Assembly (NCBI GenBank): GCA_033782935.1
Contig: JAWQEG010000723.1
Coordinates: 1,426,001-1,490,000, forward strand
Direction of reading: 5' to 3'
Length of the DNA stretch: 64,000 nt
Origin: Petrolisthes cinctipes
Lineage: Eukaryota; Arthropoda; Malacostraca; Decapoda; Porcellanidae
The position numbers and the translations under genes are program-made. Numbering within the stretch: the stretch's first letter is position 1; each line of letters starts with the position of its first letter. Positions 41,811-52,063 of the stretch are shown here, piece by piece. The notes under the pieces were generated by a model that saw only the letters and a program-made list of their open reading frames with translations, had not been told where the DNA came from and made no database searches.

Positions 41811-43867
41811 ATTGAAAGAATAACCGGTAAATATTGAAAGAATTACCGTTATTGTGTACGTTTTTTCTACCTTCATTACCCACTTATTTAGACCATTCTA
41901 AGACTATTTTCTTCTATGGCATTTCCTCCGCAAATGCCCCATTTCCAAGATAGGTCATATTCAAATGGGGCATTATGAAATTAGCCTGACCTTACCTGAC
42001 CTTACCTAACCTAACCTAGAATACAGCAGACTACAGGGACCTAACTTGGGCAAACTACCGGGACCTAACCTGGGCAAACTACCGGGAAATAACCGTGGTA
42101 GAGCACAGGAAAAGACCGGGGCAAAATCCTGGGGCCTAGCTGGATCTGGCAACACTGCTACAAAATGGTAATTCTTTCAATAAATACCGAATAACCATTA
42201 TTGCGTACGGTTTTTCTACCTTCATTACCCAATTCTTTCAATAAATACCATTGTTTGCAGGGTTTGGTACTGGGTTATTTATTTAGGTATTTATTGAAAG
42301 AATTACCGTTTTGCAGCAGTGTTGCCAGATCCGGCCGAGTCCCAGTATTTTGCCAAAGTCATTTATTGTACTTTATCACGATTATTGCCGGGTAGTTTGC
42401 CCAGGTTAGGTTCCGGTAGTCTGCCCAGGTTAGGTCCCGGTAGTCTGATGCGGTCTAGGTTAGGTTAGGTCTGGTCAGGTAAGGTCAGGCTAATTTCAAA
42501 GTGCCCCATTTGAATATGCCCTATTTTGGAAATGGGGCATTTGCAGAGGAAATGCCATAGAAGAAAATAGTCTTAGAATGGTCTAAATAAGTGGGTAATG
42601 AAGGTAGAAAAACCGTACGCAATAACGGTAATTCATTCAATATTTACCTTTATTTATTATATACAAGGGTAATCAGTCTTAGAATGGTCTAAATAAGTGG
42701 GTAATGCAGGTAGAAAAATCGTACGCAATAACGGTATTTCTTTAAATATTTAGGTATTATTACAGAATAACTGGGTTTTGGGCTAGGATCGCGCAGTGTT
42801 ACGACATCCGGCTAGGTCCTGGGAATTTGCCCCAGTCACTTTATGATAGTTTACACCGGTTATATCCCGGTAGTTTGCCCAGGTTAGGTCCCGGTAGTCT
42901 GATGTTGTCTAGGTTAGGTCAGGTGAGGTGAGGTCAGACTAATTTCCAAATTATGTTTGTAAAACGGGGCATATCTCCGAAAGAAACACCGGTAAATTTA
43001 CAGAAGAACTGGGTTCACTATATTGTATATTTTAGTATCATTACCCACTATTTTGGACCATTCTAAGACACTTTTCATCAATGGTGTTTCTCTCGGAGAT
43101 GCCCCTTTTTCGAGATATGCCCCGTTTTACAAACATATTTTGGAAATTAGTCGGTAAATATTGAATGAATTACCGTTATTGCGTACGTTTTTTCTACCTT
43201 CATTACCCACTTATTTAGACCATTCTAAGACTATTTTCTTCTATGGCATTTTCTCCGCAAATGCCCCATTTCCAAGATAGGGCATACGCAAATGGGGCAT
43301 TTTGAAATTAGCCTGACCTTACCTGACCTGACCTAACCTAACCTAGACCGCATCAGACTACCGGGACCTAACCTGGGCAGACTACCGGAACCTAACCTGG
43401 GCAAACTACCGGGAAATAATCGTGATAAAGTACAATAAATGACTGGGGCAAAATACTGGGACCCAACCGGATCTGACAACACTGCTGCAAAACGGTAATT
43501 CTTTCAATAAATACCAATTAGTCTGACCTTACCTGACCTGACCTAACCTAACCTAGACCACAGCAGACTACCGGGACCTAACCTGGGCAAACTACCGGGA
43601 CCTAACCTGGGTAAACTACCGGGATATAACCGGTGTAAACTATCATTAAGTGACTGGGACAAATTTCCTGGACCAAGCCGGATGTGGTAACACTGCGCGA
43701 TCCTAGCCAAAAACCCAGTTATTCTGTAATAATACCGAAACACCATAGAATAAAAGTGTTTTAGAATGGTCCAAAATAGTGGGTAATGATACTAAAATAC
43801 ACAATATAGTGAACCCAGTTCTTCTGTAAATTTACCAATATTTACCTATACACGTGTACTAATATTT
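41811..43867. mobile_element. Cluster of nested/abutting telomere-motif MITEs
   Basis: Copies run back to back: 41824-42187 (reverse), 42287-42648 (forward), 42751-43156 (second type), 43157-43516 (reverse) and 43517-43736 (second type, truncated), with end fragments at 41811, 42190-42245, 42670-42740 and 43737-43850. First-type ends are GGTAAATATTGAAAGAATTA. Second-type ends are ATTACAGAATAACTGGGTTT. The cores share GGTCCCGGTAGTCTG and TTAGG-like pentamers, so the two types are related in the middle but differ at the ends. Confidence 0.85.
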
Positions 43868-44039
43868 GTTTGCAGGATTTACAGCAGACTTAAAACTTGA
43901 AAAGGGTAATTCTGTATAAGTGGTCCACGTGTTTTTTTTTGTTTTTTTTGTTTTTCCTGCTTATTTTTACTTGTTCTATTCATTAGTGACCATAATATTG
44001 ATCGGAAACCACTTGGTTTATACATATTCCCTAACCCCT

Positions 44040-44130
44040 TCAATCTTGGGGGAGAGCACTGGGAACCGGGGGTTTTGGGTGGGGGAAAACACGTAAATGA
44101 GCTTATTTTGCATTGATACTGGTTTCTTGA
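44040..44130 (+). repeat. Leader of the hairpin-satellite repeat
   Basis: CTTGGGGGAGAGCACTGGGA, GGGGGTTTTGGGTGGGGGAA and AACACGTAAATGAGC precede the satellite here. The same leader occurs near 1755 and, inverted, at 58585-58640. Confidence 0.75.
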
Positions 44131-44134
44131 CCTG

Positions 44135-44545
44135 CATAAATGTCGAAAAATTGGAAATCCGAGCCAAGTTTCGGCAAAAGTTGGCTCGGGTTTAGCAATT
44201 TTCCTGAGGGATAAATGTCAAGATTTTGGAAATCCGAGCCAAGTTTCGGCAAAAGTTGGCTCGGGTTTAGCAATTTTCCTGAGGGATAAATGTCAAGATT
44301 TTGGAAATCCGAGCCAAGTTTCGGCAAAAGTTGGCTCGGGTTTTGCAATTTTCCTGAGGGATAAATGTCAAGATTTTGGAAATCCGAGCCAAGTTTCGGC
44401 AAAAGTTGGCTCGGGTTTTGCAATTTTCCTGAGGGATAAATGTCAAGATTTTGGAAATCCGAGCCAAGTTTCGGCAAAAGTTGGCTGGGGTTTTGCAATT
44501 TTCCTGAGGGATAAATGTCAAGATTTTGGAAATCCGAGGCAAGTT
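44135..44545. repeat. 75-bp tandem satellite with internal hairpin, about 5.5 units
   Basis: Each unit has ATCCGAGCCAAGTTTCGGCA then AAAGTTGGCTCGGGTTT. The CCGAGCCAA and TTGGCTCGG arms pair, with TTTCGGCAAAAG between. The period is a multiple of three, so a 25-residue peptide repeat appears on the minus strand. That is an artefact. Confidence 0.93.
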
Positions 44546-44555
44546 TAGATAATTA

Positions 44556-45060
44556 ACCAAACCTAACCTGACCTGACCTAACCTAACCTAACCTGGGCAG
44601 ACTACCGGAACCTAACCGGGGCACACTACCGGGTCCTAACCAGGGCAGACTACCGGGACCTAACCGGGGCAGACTACCGGGACATAACCAGGGCAGGCTA
44701 CCGGGACCTAACCGGGGCAGACCACGGCACAATATACAGTAGAAACTAGTCAGACCTCACCTGACCTGACCTAACCTAATCTGGACTGGGACACACTACC
44801 GGGACCTAACCGGGGCAGACTACCGGGACATAACCAGGGCAGACTACCGGGACATAACCGGGGCGGACTACCGGGACATAACTGGGGCAGACTACCGGGA
44901 CCTAACCGGGGCAGACCACGGCACAATATACTGTAGAAACTAGTCAGACCTCACCTGACCTGACCTAACCTAATCTGGACTGGGACACACTACCGGGACC
45001 TAACCGGGGCAGACTACCGGGACATAACTGGGGCACACTACCGGGACATAACCTCACGTG
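44556..45060. repeat. 24-bp array with CCTAA pentamers and a 194-bp higher-order repeat
   Basis: It opens ACCTAACCTAACCTAACC, then units GGGGCAGACTACCGGGACCT plus AACC. A longer block beginning CAGACCACGGCACAATATA starts at 44717 and again at 44911. The pentamers ACCTG/ACCTA are degenerate CCTAA repeats. Confidence 0.85.
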
Positions 45061-46180
45061 ACCTAACTGCCCCCCTTTATTATCCTTAGCAGACTACCTG
45101 ACTGGCCATTACAATTGTTATACATAATTATTATTGCTATTTGTTAATAAAATATATTACAAAAAGGTTTTAACTCTTACCAGACTTGCAGGAAAATTGT
45201 GCAGATGATTAAATTTTCGAAGAAACCTGGGCCGTGATCCGGCTGACATATTTGTTACATCGCGTAATTTGTTATTATAATCCATAGCCTCCTATCCACA
45301 CTGCTCACTTATTTTATGTTTCAAAATTAGCCTATGATTCACACATAAATGAAAAAGTTCTTGTGGCTTAGCAAAATGCGTGAAAAAAAAAAAGCCATAC
45401 CGGCTTCGCCATGTCGGTACTGTCAGCTTGTCACGTATTACTGACACGTAGCAGTGAAAATGGGATGGTGGAAAATTGCGGATGAATACAGAAGGTTGAT
45501 AGATTGCATTAATAATAATGATTATAATACTATGAGATGAGAAAATAATTTATGAAATTAAGTGAGTAAATAATGAAATTATCTATATATAAATGGTGAT
45601 GGAATTAAAAGAATATTGAAAGCGTCATTTAATTAAAAAAATACATGATTTACGAGATGGCAACTTGAAGTAGCACATGAGCATCCCATCATGATGTGAC
45701 TACTTTGTACAGTGTTCAGTGGCTTATTATAAAGAAGGACCTGGGAGGGAAAGACACCGTGAACGCTGGAGTCTGAACTTAGGGTATTAACACCGTAGAC
45801 TTACTCCTACACTGCACTTTGTCTCGGAAGCGCTACGCTGGACTTCGTCTCAAAAGCGGTCGCGATTTTTCGAAAGCCTATTCTGCCGAAAGTTAAGTGC
45901 AACCGCCTATTATATTCATTACACACGAACACACTACATTGTCCCCTACTTAAATATACATAAATTGTAAATATTTGCCGCGTGGACCACATATACAGAT
46001 TTTCCTTGAAAAGTACTATTAATGAGTACTAACTGAAGAACCAACAGTTGGGAAACCAAGACCTGACGAGGCTAATAACTGAACAGAGAACACAAAAGAA
46101 AACCTTCCCTGAATCCCTCTGCAGTTTTATATCTCGTTTCAGTCGTTTGTTGTTTGTCAGCTTTCCAACGGTACCTCGCT
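45061..46180. other. Unannotated AT-rich stretch
   Basis: No gene supported. Confidence 0.5.
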
Positions 46181-46350
46181 GTCCTGGGTCCCCTTCTCTT
46201 CATTTCATACATTAATGACCTCCCACTCTCATACTTTCCTCTACCACTATACTTTTTGCAGACGATACCTTAGTTTACAGATCAATTAATTAAAGATAGG
46301 AATGACTGCCCTCGACTACAGGACGACCTTAACTGCATTTGAAGACATAT
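46181..46350 (+). pseudogene. LINE reverse transcriptase fragment
   Basis: VLGPLLFISYINDLP is encoded from 46181. After a frameshift FADDTLVYRSIN and later CPRLQDDLNCI follow. L-G-P-L-L-F and F-A-D-D-T are RT motifs of jockey/CR1-type LINEs, the latter with the catalytic Asp pair. It is only about 55 residues, frameshifted, and lies just left of the P elements. Confidence 0.75.
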
Positions 46351-46430
46351 AGACCCAATCCATCCTTATCCTAACCCCCTTCTTAATCCTCCCTTGGATC
46401 CCTAAATCCCCCGCACAACCCCCGCATATT

Positions 46431-46438
46431 ATGCTGCC
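46431..46438. repeat. Left target duplication of the outer P element
   Basis: ATGCTGCC, repeated exactly at 51966-51973. Confidence 0.85.
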
Positions 46439-46951
46439 CAAGGCCGCTTGAAGAGTAGGTCGTCCCGCCGCGCAGGTAGGTAGAGCGTGATGTCGTCACC
46501 GGGATGAGTCTCTCGCTCCCTCACTCATAGATACCCATTACAAACCCTGCCCAAAACTCGACCTTTTGCACATGTTACATGATATTTGATATTGTTTGGG
46601 GCAGATGGGGTATGATGCAGCTTGTGACCATCATTCCTTATATCATTTGTTTATGCAAGCACCAAAAGAGTAGCCTACCTTTTGATATGATAAATTTCTC
46701 TGCCTCTCTTGTGATCAGCTGTCAACTTTAAATTATTTCCAAGCCTAGTTGAAGAAAAATGGGGTACATACACTTGAGGTAGGCATTAATATTTTAATAA
46801 GGAAACAAATATAATACATAAATTACAGTACTAGGAGTAAGTTTGAACTTCATAATTTATCAAGTATACCATGTAGGATATATACAATACTTATTCATAA
46901 GTAGTACCATGCTTTGCTCTTTCACTTAATTCTTATCTTAGTTTTGATATT

Positions 46952-47710
46952 TTGTTAGATATTTTCCTCTGTGAATTTCGCTTTCTGTTGAATATCCGTA
47001 TCCTGAAAAATATGCGACAACGAACAAAAAACCTAATCACATCATCTGGTAAATCTACAAAATTTCTTATTTCACTTGCTAATGTTGTTACACATTTTGG
47101 TCCCTCTCTGAGTTCCTTATCTGTGATAACAAATAAACAGTCTTTCCATTTGTTTCAGTTGATCAAAAGCAATATTGCTAGATCTCTTTAACTTCCCTAC
47201 TGTTCTATAAATTGTGCCAATCTAGTCTTCTGTGCTTGCATCTGTGCCTAGGAAATTCTACTGTGGAAACTTTTTGACAAAATAATCCCCAATGTACCTC
47301 AGTCCTTCTGTTTCCATTGCCTTTTCTAATGTCTCTTCTTCTTCTTCTGTACTTATTGGAAGACAGTTCTCAATGTCTTCCATTTCACACAAGGAATTAT
47401 TAAAATCAACTGAACAGCCTTCCTGACGTTCATCCTTTGAACTCCTGTTACATCAACATGATTATGTGACACACATTCACTATTGACTTTCGTAGTATAA
47501 TGTACAATAAACCCATAATCAAGAAAATTGTTACGAATCAACTTCATCAAGTGAGGGGCATCTGCAAACACGTATATTTCCCTGTCTTTAGCAGCTGGAT
47601 TAGTGAAAGAGGTATGATCTACATTTACACTCAGATTGTTCCATAATCTTACATTTGTGGGACTGAGATCGATCATTCACTATGGCTACTACTGGATATC
47701 CAACTGCTTC
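46952..47710 (-). pseudogene. P-element/THAP9-like transposase remnant
   Basis: Minus-strand pieces in order: EAVGYPVVAIVND, LWNNLSVNVDHTSFTNPA, then YVFADAPHLMKLIRNNFLDY (RNase H-like catalytic region). Next come EGLRYIGDYFVKKF after an acidic stretch (about 47390-47240), and finally DQLKQMERLFVITDKEL with IRFFVRCRIFFRIRIFNRK (47150-46955), the C-terminal helical region. At least three frameshifts and stops such as TAG after KKFPQ separate them. The THAP domain and N-terminal half are missing here. Confidence 0.72.
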
Positions 47711-47838
47711 TACCCCTGCTAATTAAATCAAATGAAATATCCTTGTTCATGTCCGTATAAAAAAATATAGTATATTACCTGTTTCCATGGGCTAGTAAGG
47801 CCTCTTATCATTTATTTTGGGGGGCGTGTCGCGGGCTA

Positions 47839-47846
47839 CTACTGAG
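47839..47846. repeat. Left target duplication of the inner P element
   Basis: CTACTGAG, repeated exactly at 51804-51811. Confidence 0.88.
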
Positions 47847-48880
47847 CAAGGATGATAGACTATAATAGACTATAAAGGATAGTCCACTGAAACGTCATAG
47901 TGATGACGTCGTAAATATCCGTGACGTCACGGGAGGCTCTGTTGCTAGCTGGTGCCCAAACCTTGCCTGCTCTCTAGGTAAAATATGAGGCATAAAGATT
48001 ATATCAGCTGATATTAATCGAAATAATGAGTTTCTCGGTAGCTGCACCTTGGTAGGTTAAAAAGATAAGAAGCATACTGATATAACGGCAATTGTACAAC
48101 TCGACATCAGTTGTTGAAATAGAATAATGGACTATAAAACTGGAAGCCTTCCACGACCAAGATTGATATCGAGTCGCGTTCGCATCTCTAAGCCCATATT
48201 TGTACAATAACGACTAATCTTTGGTGACTTTATATTCCACACAGTTTAAATTGATCATTATAATTTAAAGTAAATGTGTTTGTAGTGTGTTGTCATCAAT
48301 AGATATCCAGTGAAGCCAGGAGATCTCTACCACTGCCCACTGGTGCGTCGTATACTCGCCTGAAGTAGGCTTACAGTACTACTTGGCATTGATAATAAGG
48401 TCATGATTTAGACTGATAATAGGTTTTACGTGTTTAATTCTTGATGGATGATTAACTAGCCTACTAATCATATGGATATAAAGCAGCATTTTTATAAATC
48501 ATGACCTAGCTGACCTAATGAGATCATTAGTCGATCATCCTTGGTAGTAGCCTACAGTTTTTTAACCTTGGTTACGAAGTATTTATATTGACTAGTGCTA
48601 GGTTATATTCATATATCTATCACTCGAAAGATTATAGAATAACCTATTACCTGGATGTAAAGGTAATTTATATTGATAATTCTGGATTTTTTCAATGTTA
48701 TAAAAAGGATTTCCATACCTATTTAGTATTTCCAACTGCCCCATTTCTAAAATATGTCGCTTTCAACCCCTCCAACAGATCTGAAAAATGCCCTGAATAG
48801 ATCCGAAGAATGCCCCAATTAGGTCTGAAAATAGCCTGATTAAGTTAGAAAAATGCATCAGTTAGGTCAGAAAAATGCCC

Positions 48881-49115
48881 GGTATTTATTGAAAGAATTA
48901 CCGCTTTGTAGCAGTGTTGCTAGATCCGGCTAGGTCCCAGTATTTTGCCCAGTCATTTCCTGTACTTTACCACGGTTATTTCCCAGTAGTCTGCTCAGGT
49001 TAGGTACCAGTAGTCTGCCCAGGTTAGGTCCCGGTAGTTTGATGCGGTCTAGGTTAGGTTAGGTAAGGTCAGACTAATTTCAAAATGCCCCATTTGATAT
49101 TTACCAAATGCCCCA
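48881..49115 (+). mobile_element. Telomere-motif MITE inside the inner P element
   Basis: CGGTATTTATTGAAAGAATT at the left, GGTCTAGGTTAGGTTAGGTA in the core, truncated right end near CATTTGATATTTACC. It is younger than the P insertion it sits in. Confidence 0.8.
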
Positions 49116-49734
49116 TTCAAGGTCACTTATATATTGCTTACACCTACAATGATTTTAAAAAGTAGAAAAATAATGAATCGGAATATGAATACAAAATACT
49201 GTATGCTGAATGTAATTATATATTTATTATCATATACTTTGCGAAATGAAATGTGTACCAAAAATAAAGTACAGTACAGTAATAAATGTTTCTTGCCATA
49301 GAAGTAAGAGTAACAATATCCTTATGAAGTACTATCACTATCAGTCTATGAGTATAATCACAGTGGAATTGCACATTTTCTAGAAAAACTAGAAACTAAC
49401 GTTAATTTTATCACAATATATTAATCATTATGGTATGTATAAAGCAAAACTAATGCAATTAGAATTTACATAATACTGTATTATTACAGTCAGTCCATAA
49501 GTATAATCACTGTGGATTTTGTACAGGTTTGGAAATTGTGTAAATAAACGTAATTTCTGTCAGTTCATTCGCTTTTTCAGAAAGTACCGTACTGTATTGC
49601 GTTAGCACTTTTCAGATTAACGAGCTCAACTTTCTGAGAGTTAACGGCTAACTTAACACTTTTCAACTCATCATGTCTGGGAATACAAACACAGCACGAT
49701 CAGCATACTGCAGTTGAGAAAATATGATGTTCAT

Positions 49735-49810
49735 CTCTGGTATCTTCTTGTGCTGGCTGGACTGTCGCATCTAGTACCACTTCTGGTGTATTATCTGTGA
49801 AGGAATTAAT
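49735..49810 (-). repeat. Exon-like segment, diverged duplicate of 50404-50505
   Basis: The minus strand has TTCACAG|ATAATACACCAGAAG, then VLDATVQPAQED in frame. It matches the segment about 710 bp to the right, showing a tandem duplication inside the inner P element. Confidence 0.55.
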
Positions 49811-50087
49811 GTTAAAGGCATATAATCAGATGACACTTGTTTGTATATACTGTGCACAAAAATAGAATAAATTATGTAGGCTAGATAGATAGATATAGAT
49901 AGATGTAGGCTATGACTCTTCCATCATCTTCATCATGGGTTAAAATTACCTCATATAGGTATAAAGACCTGGGAAAGACAATGGGACTATTTTCAAGATT
50001 ATGTATCGGGTATTTTCAAAAATATTTGTTATCTGGTCGTACTAAGGTAATTATTGTCTATCTATTTATCTATCTATTGTCAAATGC

Positions 50088-50130
50088 CTCAATCCCCAAA
50101 GAAGTGAATGAATTGCCTCCACGCATCTTT
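50088..50130 (-). repeat. SINE family-2 tail fragment
   Basis: The minus strand GTGGAGGCAATTCATTCACT and TTTGGGGATTGAGG match the tail of the SINE at 37855. Confidence 0.5.
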
Positions 50131-50403
50131 TGTCTCCCTTCAACTGGCGTCCCTCCTACGGTACCACCCAACGCCACTCTTACTCATATACTTCTCTTCA
50201 CCATCATTCCACCTCACTCTCGGTCTACCTGCTCTACTCTGTCCTTCCACCTCACTCTCATACACTTTTTAATCAAATCTCTCGCTTCCTATACACTCTA
50301 CATGGCCGAACCACCTCAAGGTGTTTTCTTTTCACTCTTTCCATCTAATACTGTTAAACTATTCACTTTAATTTTTTTTTTTTTAAATTAAAAAAAATCT
50401 CAC

Positions 50404-50505
50404 CATTTCTTTCGTTGAGCAGACCCTATTGTGCTTCATGTGCATCACCATTGGCATCTTCTTGTGCATGAGGAATAGCATCTTGTACCACTTCTGGTGT
50501 ATTAC
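50404..50505 (-). pseudogene. Exon-like segment of the inner P element gene
   Basis: Acceptor TTCCTTCACAG, donor GAAATG|GTGAGAT. NTPEVVQDAIPHAQEDANGD is in frame until a TAG. Its 3' part (GGGTCTGCTCAACGAA) is shared with the segment at 50753-50845. Confidence 0.4.
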
Positions 50506-50752
50506 CTGTGAAGGAATTGATTTTAGAGGCATATAATCACATGACACTTGTTTGCATATACAAAAGAAAAGAATAAATAAATGTTTGGCCCTTCCATTAT
50601 TTTCATATATGCATTATCCAGCCCTACTCTTAACATACTATAATTACTGTATTGTGAAACTATGAAGTACGGGGTAGGTCTTATACCATCTGATACTGTA
50701 TAGCCTATGTACTATACACAGTCACTTTTAAGAAGAAAACAAAAAATCTCAC

Positions 50753-50845
50753 CATTTCCTTCATTGAGCAGACCCTCTTGAAGTACTGGTACCAGTAGCC
50801 TTCTATGCCTGCTGAATAATCTTTCTTGGCGAGCCTCCGTACCAG
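50753..50845 (-). pseudogene. Exon-like segment of the inner P element gene (linker)
   Basis: 93 bp, acceptor TTTAATTTTCAG, donor GAAATG|GTGAGATT. The frame is open with GTEARQERLFSRHRR and VPVLQEGLLNEGN. Arg-rich and without a recognised domain. It could be the linker after the THAP domain. Confidence 0.45.
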
Positions 50846-51316
50846 CTGAAAATTAAATGAATGTTACAGTATTCAGACCTAATCAAAATCCATGGGTAAA
50901 ATCATGATTGTATAAATGGACCAAATATCCACATTAGATAAACTACTGAATTTCTACCACAATTACCTACTATTGTAACCTATATTAGGACATTGAATGA
51001 TGGTTTTAATGTATTAAATCCACCACAAATACCCCACCTTACCCCAAAACATAAAAGGGGAAGAGAGAAATTGTTGGTTATAGAGCATTACAATAGTGTA
51101 GCCTACCTAGATATACCAAAGTTATCACTAGTAGGGGATGCAGTCAGTATTGGACTACATTTCAAACAGAATTAGGTAGACTTGGCCTGGCCTAACCTAA
51201 CCTACATACTGTACAGTAGAGTATCATAAGATGGGGTAAAGTTAAAAATATGTACAATATAAGCAAATAGCTGAGGGTGTAGCAGTAAGTTGGGCCTTTG
51301 ATAGATCTCAACATAC

Positions 51317-51623
51317 CTGGTTCTCGATTAGAATTTGGAAGGTGCAGAGTCGGTACAGCTCAAGGTTGCAATATTATGATCTTCTTTGGAGATCCATTAC
51401 ATCGTTGATTGTTCAAAGCATCTCTTGGGACGTAGTCTGTTGTTGTCTTAAAGTGTAGAGAGCATACTCGGGCCAATTCAACATTGAATTTGTCCTCACG
51501 TTTGCACGCCGATATCCACTTTATGGCATTCTCTTGGTCTCTTAGGAACCGAAAGAGCTCCACCCTGTCTCTTTTTGCATGTCTACTGCCATTATTGTAA
51601 TTGTACACTGCACATACACCCAT
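51317..51623 (-). pseudogene. THAP-domain exon of the inner P element, two lesions
   Basis: From the ATG at 51623 the frame reads MGVCAVYNYNNGS, FRFLRDQENAIKWISACK, then ARVCSLHF. This is the C2CH zinc-binding THAP domain of P transposases, with the invariant Trp and the C-x-x-H pair. The second zinc ligand is Tyr (TAC) where Cys is expected. After the domain, LQP is followed by TGA where the family has Gly (P-G-A-V-P), and the frame then continues AVPTLHLPN to a donor CCAG|GTATGT. Both lesions are single-base changes. DNA binding is probably lost. Confidence 0.78.
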
Positions 51624-51803
51624 AATATGGCACAGACATTCACGCTTCACGTACACTTCAATTTGGACTAGTGACAGTCTGGGCACCAGGCAAGGTTTGT
51701 TTACAAGTGTGACGTCACTCCCGCGACCCGCGGTGCATTGTGGGAAAACAAGTGTCTAGTGGACTATCCTTTATAGTCTATCATCCTTGGTCTATTATCC
51801 TTG

Positions 51804-51811
51804 CTACTGAG
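51804..51811. repeat. Right target duplication of the inner P element
   Basis: CTACTGAG, identical to 47839-47846. Confidence 0.88.
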
Positions 51812-51965
51812 TGTGAGTGAGAATACGTGGGTCTGATTGGGTGAAGGTGATGTGAGGTGAGGTGAGGGGAGTCACCAATCCTGTCTCTCTTCTGTCTGAC
51901 GTCATGCGCGGGGTAGGACGAGTTTAGAGACAGACGCGGGAAGACCTACTCTTCAAGCGGCCTTG

Positions 51966-51973
51966 ATGCTGCC
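51966..51973. repeat. Right target duplication of the outer P element
   Basis: ATGCTGCC, identical to 46431-46438. Confidence 0.85.
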
Positions 51974-52033
51974 CATGAGCGGCCCTCTGCGGGACCTATA
52001 ACTTGAGACAAATGCCATCACATCCGTTTTACC

Positions 52034-52063
52034 TAAGGATAATAGACTATTCTATCATCCTTG
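52034..52063. mobile_element. P-type scar: two terminal stubs between an 8-bp direct repeat
   Basis: TAAGGATAATAGACTATT joined to CTATCATCCTTG is exactly bracketed by GTTTTACC (52026-52033 and 52064-52071). The left stub resembles the right tip and the right stub the left tip of the inner P element. Imprecise excision of P elements is known to leave the duplicated target plus short terminal stubs, so this is best read as an excision footprint. An extreme internal deletion is the alternative. Confidence 0.7.

Larger units (their letters stand above)
47847..51803 (-). mobile_element. Inner P-superfamily transposon nested in the outer one
   Basis: The left tip is CAAGGATGATAGACTAT and the right tip, inverted, is CAAGGATAATAGACC. 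A 24-bp block starting ATAGACTATAAAGGATAGTC is perfect in both subterminal regions (47865-47888 and 51758-51781). Perfect 8-bp flanks CTACTGAG. It is 3957 bp long. A THAP-domain exon lies near the right end, reading leftwards as in other P elements, but no catalytic domain was found and a MITE and SINE remnant lie inside, so it is non-autonomous. Confidence 0.88.
46439..51965 (-). mobile_element. Outer P-superfamily (THAP9-like) transposon, host to a nested P element
   Basis: The left end CAAGGCCGCTTGAAGAGTAG and the right end (51937-51965, inverted) match for 23 bp and again for TCCCGC after one mismatch. Perfect 8-bp direct repeats ATGCTGCC flank them. The 8-bp duplication and CA-starting tips of about 31 bp are hallmarks of P elements. 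Without the inner insertion it is about 1.56 kb and contains fragments of a P-type transposase on the minus strand (46952-47710). It is therefore an internally deleted, decayed copy. Confidence 0.85.

Noticed and set aside
44103..44560. 131-codon repeat protein on the minus strand
   Set aside because: The 75-bp satellite period is a multiple of three. The peptide repeats are translations of non-coding satellite.
47353..47676. Transposase piece belonging to the inner P element
   Set aside because: It lies left of the inner element's border at 47847 and inside the outer one, so it belongs to the outer element.
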